A stretch of 21,059 bases of DNA from an uncultured Collinsella sp. (GTDB lineage Bacteria; Actinomycetota; Coriobacteriia; Coriobacteriales; Coriobacteriaceae): contig CABQLI010000036.1 of assembly GCA_902464965.1 (NCBI GenBank), forward strand, positions 1 to 21,059, given 5' to 3'. The notes below the pieces were generated by a model, which was not told the DNA's origin, ran no database searches, and was given only the letters and a program-made list of their open reading frames with translations. Below are positions 13,392-21,059 of this stretch, piece by piece; positions within the stretch are counted from its first letter, which is position 1; each line of letters begins with the position of its first letter. The translations under genes were made by a program, and so were the position numbers.

Positions 13392-16300
13392 CTAGTCGTC
13401 GTCGCTAGCACCCAACTGCTGCAGCAGCATGAGTGCCGCGGCCACGGGGCCGGTGCCGTCGTTGGCGTCGAGACCGCGACCCAGGCCGCTGCCCGCACCG
13501 GCGCCTGCCTTGTAGGGTACCGACAGCTTGCGGCTCTTGGGGAAGTTCACCGCGCCATAGCGGGTCTTAAGCTCAAAGGCCACCTTCTTGGGCACGTCGA
13601 CGCCCAAAAACGTGATGCGGCCGCCACTGAGCGTGACGCTTTCGAGCCCCAGGCGCTCGCCGCGAATGCGGATTCGTGCGCGATTGAACAGGTTGAGTCC
13701 CGCCAACGGCAGCTCGCCATGCGCAGCCTCGGTCTCCTCCTGCACCTCATCGATGCTCTCTAGGTCCTCGGCCGCCGCGAGCTTACGGTACACGAGCACG
13801 CGCTGATCCACCGCCGGCAGGTACTCCTCGGACAAGAAGTAGTCGGCCGGCAGGTTAATACCCACGCTCGCCGCTTCCACGCCGGCGTCGTCATCGCCGC
13901 GCGCCTCAGCCACGGCCTGGCCCAGCATCTGCGTAAACAGGTCAAAGCCCACGCTCGACAGGTTGCCGTGCTGCTCGGCTCCCATAAGCGAGCCGGCACC
14001 GCGGATCTCCAGGTCGCGCATGGCGATGCGCATGCCGCTGCCCAGGTCCTGGAACTCGGAAAGTGCGGTCAGGCGCGCCGTCGCCTCCTCGGTGAGCGGC
14101 AGCTCGCCGGGGAACATAAAGTACGCGTATGCCTGCGTGGCCGAGCGGCCCACGCGGCCCTTAAGCTGGTAGAGCTGTGCCAGACCCAGACGCTGCGAGT
14201 CCTCGATGATGAGCGTGTTGGCCGTTGCGTTGTCGATGCCGCTCTCCACGATGGTCGTGGCGATAAGCACGTCGATCTTTTTGGTCGCGAACTCGATCAT
14301 CACGTCCTCGACCTCGCGCGGGCTCATCTTGCCGTGCGCCACACCCACGCGCGCCTCGGGCGCGGCCTCGTGCACGCGCGCCACAGCGTCATCGATGGTC
14401 TTGACGCGGTTGGACACGTAGTACACCTGACCGCCGCGACCCACCTCCAGGCGAATCGCCGCACTCACCACGTCGGGGTCGTACTCCCCCACGTGCACGA
14501 TCACGGGACGACGCCCGGTCGGCGGCGTCGTGATCAGGCTCATGTCGCGCACGCCGCTCGTGGCCATCTGCATGGTTCGCGGAATCGGCGTGGCCGAAAG
14601 CGTGAGCACGTCAATCTGCTCGCGCAGGTTCTTGAGCTGCTCCTTGTGCTGCACGCCAAAGCGCTGTTCCTCGTCGATGATCACCAGGCCCAAGTTCTTG
14701 GGGTTCACATCGGCCGAAAGCAGACGATGCGTGCCGATGAGCACATCAATCGTGCCCTCGGCAAACGCCTTGAGCGCGCGCTTCTGCTGCGCCGGGGTGC
14801 GGAAGCGGCTGAGCACTTCGACCTCGAGGCCAAACGGGGCAAAGCGCTCAAAGAACGTCTCGTAGTGCTGCTGGGCCAGAATGGTCGTGGGGCAGAGCAC
14901 CATGACTTGGCGGCCGGAGTCCACGCACTTAAACGCCGCGCGCAGGGCAACCTCGGTCTTGCCGAAACCCACGTCGCCGCACAGCAGGCGATCCATGGGC
15001 TTGGGCGCCTCCATGTCGGCCTTGATGTCGGCGATGGCCTCCAGCTGGTCGCGCGTCTCGTCGTAAGGGAAGCTCTGCTCCATCTCGATCTGCTCGGGCG
15101 TGTCGGGCGGGCAGGCGATACCGGTAATCGACGAGCGGCGCGTATACAGATCGACCAGGTCAAACGCCAGCTTTTTGGCGTTCTTGCGCGCCTTGTTGGT
15201 GGCACGCGTCCAGTCGGCGGTGTTGAGCCTGGTCAGGCGCGGCTTGTCGCCGTCAGGACCGACGTATCGCGTGATGCGGTCGACCTGCTCCAACGGCACG
15301 TAGAGCTTGTCACCGTCGGCATATTCCAGCAAAAAGTAGTCGCGTTCCTTGCCGCCCACTTTCTGGCGCGCAATCTCGCTAAAGAGCGCGATGCCGTGGG
15401 TGGCATGCACCACGTAGTCGCCCGGCTTAAACGGGAACGTGATCTGCGTAATGTCAACCTTGCGGCGGCTGCGCGCGCGGTTGGCATCCATGCGGGCATT
15501 GAGGTCGGCGATCGAGAACACGGCCAAATTGGCGTCGGGCACCACCACGCCCTGCGGCAGGGCAGCGTCCACAAAGGTCACGCGCCCGCGCGAGATGGTG
15601 GGCACGGCAGCGCCGGCGGCAGCCTGCGCGGCGCCCGCCTCGAGCGAGCGGGCGTTGAGCGCGTCGGCCTTACGCTCGCGAATGAAAGCATGGGCCTCCT
15701 GACGTGCAGCACGATCGGCAGAATCCGCCGCCGCCACGCGCACGCGGTCGCCGATAGCACCGGCATTTTCGGGCGCCGCGGTCAGCGACTCCTCAAAGGT
15801 AATGCCCTCGTCGCCAAAGGTGAGCTCCATCGACTCGCGCGCACCGCGGTCGGGGATGGCAAACACGCAGGCGTAGCGCTTGCCCACGACTTCCTGAATG
15901 CGCGTCATAAAGCGATTGTCCGAGCCCGCAATGGCCGGCTGCTCAATCTTGAGCTCCGCCGTCACCGCGCCGCCGGCGCGAATCAGGCTCACATAGTTCA
16001 GGCGCTGCTGGGCACCAAAATCGAGCTGCTGGGCACGTACATACAGGCCATCCAGCCGGTCAATCCCTGCCTCGCCAGCACGCGCCTCGATATCCTCGTA
16101 GGCACGCAGGCAATCGTCGAACAGCGAGCGCGGCTCGGACAGCACCACGAGCGCCTTGCCGCTCACGTGCGCCAGCGGGCTTACGGTCTGGCCGTACATC
16201 ACCGGCAAAAAGCGGTCGAGCTCGGGCGTGACGATGCGCGCATCCACCATCTCGAGCAGCGCCGCCAGCTTGCTGTCGTCCTGGCTGGCACGGTAGAGCG

Positions 16301-17024
16301 CCACGTGCATGTTGTGGACGGCATCGTCGGTAAGCGCCAGCTCGCGGCAGGGGAAGATCTCGATACTGTCCTCGTTGCCGATGGTCTGCCCCGTGGAGCT
16401 CACCATGCGGCGGATGCGGTCAATCTCGTCGCCGAAGAACTCGATGCGCACGGGCGCCTTTTCCTGTGCGGGGAACACCTCTACGGTGTCGCCGTGCACG
16501 CGGAACAGGCCGGGCGCGTCGGCGGCACCGGCATTGGTGTAGCCCATGCCCACCAGGCGCTGCGGCACCTCGTCAAAAGGAATCTCCTCGCCCACCGCAA
16601 AGGTCGTGGACTCCCAATAGCGGCTCTCGACCGGCGGCACGCAGCGCAGCAGCGCGCGGGCCGAGGCAACCATGATGCAGTTGTCCCCGCGCACGATGCG
16701 CCCCAGAGCCTCGCAGCGCTGCGCCACCACGGCATCGTCGGGCGCCTGCTCGCGCCACGGATAGTCCTTGCGCTCGGGAAAACGGCACACGTGCGCCAGG
16801 CCCACGTAGGCGGCAAGGCTGCGCGCGGCGCGATCGGCCGCATCCTCGCCACTCACAATGTAGACCGTCGGGCGCGGACGGCGCGCAAACTGGGCGGCCG
16901 CCATAAGCGTGCGGCCCGACTGCGACACGGCCAGCGTCACGTCCTCGCCGGCATCGAGTCCGGCCTCGACGGTCTGCAGCGCCTCGGCAGTGTAGAGCTG
17001 CGCGGCTATACGGTGAATGAGCAT
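13392..17024 (-). CDS. mfd: Transcription-repair coupling factor Mfd
   Basis: A 1210-aa cytoplasmic DNA translocase that removes RNA polymerase stalled at DNA lesions and recruits UvrA. In order: the UvrB-like N-terminal domains (residues 1 to about 330, including SGEDAADRAARSLAAY), the RNA-polymerase-interacting domain around 530-600 (FPFKPGDYVVHATHGIALF), and the RecG-like helicase domains (about 620-1010). The helicase part carries the Walker A lysine K689 in GDVGFGKTE and the DEEQ box at 784-787. After it come the TRG motif region (QLKGRVGRS) and the UvrA-masking C-terminal domain. Length is slightly above the usual 1150-1180, partly from a Gly/Ala-rich tail ending LQQLGASDDD. The start at 17024 has GGAGG 6 nt upstream. 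It follows nth on the same strand; a hairpin 31 bases before the start may act as an attenuator or as the nth terminator. Confidence 0.97.
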   Translation of the reverse strand: MLIHRIAAQLYTAEALQTVEAGLDAGEDVTLAVSQSGRTLMAAAQFARRPRPTVYIVSGEDAADRAARSLAAYVGLAHVCRFPERKDYPWREQAPDDAVVAQRCEALGRIVRGDNCIMVASARALLRCVPPVESRYWESTTFAVGEEIPFDEVPQRLVGMGYTNAGAADAPGLFRVHGDTVEVFPAQEKAPVRIEFFGDEIDRIRRMVSSTGQTIGNEDSIEIFPCRELALTDDAVHNMHVALYRASQDDSKLAALLEMVDARIVTPELDRFLPVMYGQTVSPLAHVSGKALVVLSEPRSLFDDCLRAYEDIEARAGEAGIDRLDGLYVRAQQLDFGAQQRLNYVSLIRAGGAVTAELKIEQPAIAGSDNRFMTRIQEVVGKRYACVFAIPDRGARESMELTFGDEGITFEESLTAAPENAGAIGDRVRVAAADSADRAARQEAHAFIRERKADALNARSLEAGAAQAAAGAAVPTISRGRVTFVDAALPQGVVVPDANLAVFSIADLNARMDANRARSRRKVDITQITFPFKPGDYVVHATHGIALFSEIARQKVGGKERDYFLLEYADGDKLYVPLEQVDRITRYVGPDGDKPRLTRLNTADWTRATNKARKNAKKLAFDLVDLYTRRSSITGIACPPDTPEQIEMEQSFPYDETRDQLEAIADIKADMEAPKPMDRLLCGDVGFGKTEVALRAAFKCVDSGRQVMVLCPTTILAQQHYETFFERFAPFGLEVEVLSRFRTPAQQKRALKAFAEGTIDVLIGTHRLLSADVNPKNLGLVIIDEEQRFGVQHKEQLKNLREQIDVLTLSATPIPRTMQMATSGVRDMSLITTPPTGRRPVIVHVGEYDPDVVSAAIRLEVGRGGQVYYVSNRVKTIDDAVARVHEAAPEARVGVAHGKMSPREVEDVMIEFATKKIDVLIATTIVESGIDNATANTLIIEDSQRLGLAQLYQLKGRVGRSATQAYAYFMFPGELPLTEEATARLTALSEFQDLGSGMRIAMRDLEIRGAGSLMGAEQHGNLSSVGFDLFTQMLGQAVAEARGDDDAGVEAASVGINLPADYFLSEEYLPAVDQRVLVYRKLAAAEDLESIDEVQEETEAAHGELPLAGLNLFNRARIRIRGERLGLESVTLSGGRITFLGVDVPKKVAFELKTRYGAVNFPKSRKLSVPYKAGAGAGSGLGRGLDANDGTGPVAAALMLLQQLGASDDD

Positions 17025-17054
17025 GCTGTTCCTCCGGCATCGCAACGCCAAAAG

Positions 17055-17077
17055 CCCGCCGGGGCAAGCTCGGCGGG
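17055..17077 (-). terminator. Hairpin between nth and mfd
   Basis: A 7-bp CCCGCCG/CGGCGGG stem (17055-17061 with 17071-17077) is followed on the minus strand by CTTTTGG. It could end nth transcription, but it lies only 31 bases before the mfd start and so falls within the mfd leader. A weaker AACGC/GCGTT hairpin with a T6 run (17152-17176) is closer to the nth stop. Confidence 0.5.
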
Positions 17078-17181
17078 TCGTACGTCAAATACATTGTCTG
17101 TCATGGTAGCGCATGGAGAGGACTCCGGCTCAAGGGCAAACCCAGCCCCGCAAAAAACGCCAGACGAAAATGCGTTCCGCC

Positions 17182-17847
17182 CTACCCCGCTACGCGCACG
17201 CTGGGGCACAAATCTGCCAGCGGACACTCGTCACACTTGGGTTTGCGGGCATCGCAGATCTCGCGACCAAAGGTGATCCACTGATGGTTGACCGACTTCC
17301 AATACTCGTGCGGCAAAATCTTGAGCAGATCTTGCTCGGTCTTGAGCGGCTCCTTGGCATGCGTCTTGGGGCTCAGCATCAGGCGGTGCGCAATGCGGTT
17401 GACGTGCGTGTCCACCGCAATGCCCTCCACGATGCCATACCCCACGTTGAGCACGATGTTCGCCGTCTTGCGTCCCACGCCCGGCAGCTTCACGAGCTCC
17501 TTCATGTCGGCCGGCACCTCGCCGCCATAGTCGGCGACGATCATCTGCGCGGCCTCGACGGCATGCTTGGCTTTGCTCTTGTAGAAGCCGAGTGACTTGA
17601 TGGTGTCTGCCACGTCAGCCACGCTCGCCCCAGCCATGGCCTCGGGCGTGGGCCACTGGGCAAACAGCCGCGGCGTCACCTTGTTGACCTGCGCATCGGT
17701 CGTTTGCGCCGAGAGCAGCACCGCGATCAGCAGGCGGAAGGGATTCTCGTGGTCCAAAAAGCACTCGACCGGGCCATAGCGACGGTTGAGGCGCTCACAC
17801 ACCTCAACGGCGCGCTCGCGCTTGGCGGCATTGGTCTCGCGTGGCAT
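17182..17847 (-). CDS. nth: Endonuclease III
   Basis: A 221-aa bifunctional DNA glycosylase/AP lyase that removes oxidised pyrimidines in base-excision repair. The helix-hairpin-helix motif is LPGVGRKTAN (121-130) with the catalytic lysine K127, and the catalytic aspartate is D146 in VDTHVNR. The [4Fe-4S] cluster cysteines are C198, C205, C208 and C214 in the canonical C-X6-C-X2-C-X5-C spacing. The ATG at 17847 is preceded by GAGGAG 5 nt upstream. It lies 63 bp downstream of the ABC transporter gene and 157 bp upstream of mfd, so two DNA-repair genes sit side by side. Confidence 0.96.
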   Translation of the reverse strand: MPRETNAAKRERAVEVCERLNRRYGPVECFLDHENPFRLLIAVLLSAQTTDAQVNKVTPRLFAQWPTPEAMAGASVADVADTIKSLGFYKSKAKHAVEAAQMIVADYGGEVPADMKELVKLPGVGRKTANIVLNVGYGIVEGIAVDTHVNRIAHRLMLSPKTHAKEPLKTEQDLLKILPHEYWKSVNHQWITFGREICDARKPKCDECPLADLCPSVRVAG

Positions 17848-17910
17848 AACGACTCCTCGGCTCAACGGCACAATAAACTTATGGGCACAATTGTCCCACG
17901 TCCGAGACGC

Positions 17911-19713
<1,803 letters not shown>

Positions 19714-19797
19714 GGGCTTCCTTTCGCGTCTGATAGGGCGAAACGCCATTGTTGCACACTAAAGCGCACTTCAGGCAAGTGCGACGCGAAAAGCAGC

Positions 19798-19825
19798 GGG
19801 GCACCCGCGTTTACGCCGGCGCCCC
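19798..19825 (-). terminator. Terminator after rmuC
   Basis: A 12-bp GC-rich stem with one mismatch and one G-U pair on the minus strand (19798-19809 with 19814-19825) starts 16 bases past the rmuC stop and is followed by a TGCTTTT tract. A second, perfect 7-bp hairpin (19765-19771 with 19777-19783) lies just downstream, before the ABC gene leader. Confidence 0.65.
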
Positions 19826-19840
19826 ACCGTCTTGTTGCAA

Positions 19841-21059
19841 TTAGTCCTCGTCTTCTTGGTCTGTGAGAAGGTCCGCGGGCGTGAGTCCCAAGATCTCATC
19901 GGCTTGGTCGGTATCTTCCAGCGCGTCGATGTCCTTGAGCTTGCGCTCCATAACGTTGGTGCGCGTGGTGATGATGCCCTCGACCGTTTTGCCCGCGGTC
20001 TCGATCTGCTGCTGGGCGCGGCGCAGCGCCTTTTGATAGCGCGGCAGCTCGGCCTTGACAGCGGAGAGCACGCGCAGTACATCGTCGGTGCGTTTTTGCA
20101 GCTTAAACGTTTGGTAACTCATCTGCAGGCTGTTGAGAATGGCCGCCATGGTGCTGGGGCCGGCAACGTTGACGTGATAGTCGCGGCCCAGGGTCTCGAT
20201 AAGCCCGGGGCGGCTGACGACCTCGGCGTACAGTCCCTCAAACGGAACGAACATAATGCCAAAGTTGGTCGTTGCCGGCACACTCAGGTACTTTTCGCAG
20301 ATATCCTTGGCCTCGCGCTTGACCATGGTGTCGAGCGTCTTGCGCGCAGCCGCCACGGTCTCCGCATCGCCCGACTCCTGCGCGTCGAGCAAATGCTCGT
20401 ACGCGTCGCCCGGAAACTTGGAGTCAATCGGCAGCAGCACGGGGTCGCCCTCGTCCACCGGCAGCTTGACGGCAAACTCAACACGCTCCGAGGCGCCGGG
20501 CCTGGTGGCAACGTTTTCCAGATACTGGTCGGGTGTAAGGATGTCCGCCAGAATTGCACCCAGCTGCACCTCGCCCAAAATGCCACGCGCCTTCACATTG
20601 CCCAGTACGCGCTTAAGATCGCCCACGCCGGTGGCGATGGATTGCATATCGCCCAGGCCCTTGTAGACGGCTTCGAGCTGGTCGCTCACCTGCTTAAACG
20701 ATGCCGACAGGCGATCGTTGAGCGTGCGGGAGAGCTTCTCGTCCACCGTTGCGCGCATCTGGTCGAGTTGCACGTTGTTGTCTTTGCGGATAGCACCCAG
20801 CTGGGCATCGACCGTCTCGCGCACCTTGTCCAGGCGGTGCTCGATGCCCTCGCGGTTGGCACCGAGCTGTTGGGCCGTCTCGCGGCGCAGGTCATCCATC
20901 CGGTCACCAGCTTGCGAAAACTCACGTGCGATGGTCAGGTAACGTTGCTGCTCCACGGCCGCATCTGTCGTCTGCTGCTGCGCGATGGCATTGGCCGTGC
21001 GGCGAGTTTCGGCCAGCGCGACGTTCAGGGCATCGAGCGCGTTGTTGGCCTGCTCGAGT
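19841..21059 (-). CDS. rmuC: RmuC family protein, 5' end beyond the window
   Basis: This is the C-terminal part (about 405 residues visible) of RmuC, a nuclease-like protein that limits recombination at inverted repeats; the exact activity of the family is not settled. The visible N-terminal portion is a long charged coiled coil (for example REGIEHRLDKVRETVDAQLG). The RmuC core follows with KARGILGEVQLGAILADIL, LPIDSKFPGDAYEHLL, FGIMFVPFEGLYAEV and a conserved LQMSYQTFKLQKR. The reading frame stays open through the right edge of the window, so a GTG at 20956 is internal and the true start, usually preceded by an N-terminal membrane anchor, lies outside. The C-terminus is acidic (LTDQEDED). 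A hairpin terminator follows. Confidence 0.92.
   Translation of the reverse strand, partial: LEQANNALDALNVALAETRRTANAIAQQQTTDAAVEQQRYLTIAREFSQAGDRMDDLRRETAQQLGANREGIEHRLDKVRETVDAQLGAIRKDNNVQLDQMRATVDEKLSRTLNDRLSASFKQVSDQLEAVYKGLGDMQSIATGVGDLKRVLGNVKARGILGEVQLGAILADILTPDQYLENVATRPGASERVEFAVKLPVDEGDPVLLPIDSKFPGDAYEHLLDAQESGDAETVAAARKTLDTMVKREAKDICEKYLSVPATTNFGIMFVPFEGLYAEVVSRPGLIETLGRDYHVNVAGPSTMAAILNSLQMSYQTFKLQKRTDDVLRVLSAVKAELPRYQKALRRAQQQIETAGKTVEGIITTRTNVMERKLKDIDALEDTDQADEILGLTPADLLTDQEDED

Noticed and set aside
10691..13408. Plus-strand open frame of 905 codons across the GNAT, aldolase and PAP2 genes
   Set aside because: Antisense shadow of three genes with complete active-site motifs; low-complexity His/Arg-rich translation.
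13181..13498. N-terminal extension of the PAP2 protein into mfd, including a peptide-like reading through structured element B
   Set aside because: The PAP2 ATG at 13180 has a good Shine-Dalgarno; the extension would overlap the mfd end and only reads through a non-coding structured repeat.
13968..17276. Plus-strand open frame of 1102 codons antisense to mfd
   Set aside because: Mfd is unmistakable on the minus strand; the antisense translation has no family features.
20941..20956. GTG at 20956 as the rmuC start
   Set aside because: The frame stays open upstream to the window edge with coiled-coil-like sequence, and no ribosome-binding site precedes the GTG.

Overview
The window looks like chromosomal DNA from a high-GC, gut-type actinobacterium, most likely Coriobacteriia and probably Collinsella or a close relative. 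This rests on three things: GC-rich coding sequence; a mannose-family PTS beside SIS-domain deglycase-like proteins and GntR/UTRA regulators; and intergenic gaps packed with small palindromic repeats. No rRNA or tRNA marker is present, so the genus is an inference. All 14 CDSs but one lie on the minus strand; the exception is the second GntR regulator at 9819-10541.

Layout: (1) 1-1138: a GntR/UTRA regulator (200-919) with a structured repeat beyond its 3' end and an AT-rich promoter/operator region. (2) 1139-3286: a YitT-family membrane protein and a beta-phosphoglucomutase-like HAD phosphatase, separated by a 119-bp nested palindrome. (3) 3287-8400: a sugar-uptake locus, transcribed right to left as EamA exporter, PTS EIIAB, EIIC, EIID and a first SIS-domain protein. 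(4) 8400-10541: a REPIN-like inverted repeat, a second SIS-domain protein and a divergent GntR/UTRA regulator. (5) 10542-13180: GNAT acetyltransferase, low-specificity threonine aldolase and PAP2 phosphatase. (6) 13181-21059: housekeeping DNA repair and transport genes: mfd, nth, an ABC exporter half-transporter and the 3' part of rmuC, which runs off the right edge.

Working model (inference): the EIIABCD permease imports and phosphorylates a glycated amine (Amadori or Heyns product such as fructoselysine or glucoselysine). The two FrlB/GfrE/GfrF-like SIS proteins cleave the 6-phosphates to glucose-6-phosphate and an amino acid, and the DMT transporter may export the released amine. The first GntR probably controls itself, the PTS and EamA, since all three upstream regions share a TATAACGTCT-like box. 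The second GntR probably controls itself and the divergent SIS gene through GCATACA boxes.

The least explained content is non-coding. Two copies of a structured element (49-164 and 13273-13387) share conserved loop blocks and covarying stems. Several palindromes with different arms share a GGGGACAG-like core, and a perfect 38-bp inverted repeat lies at 8426-8515.
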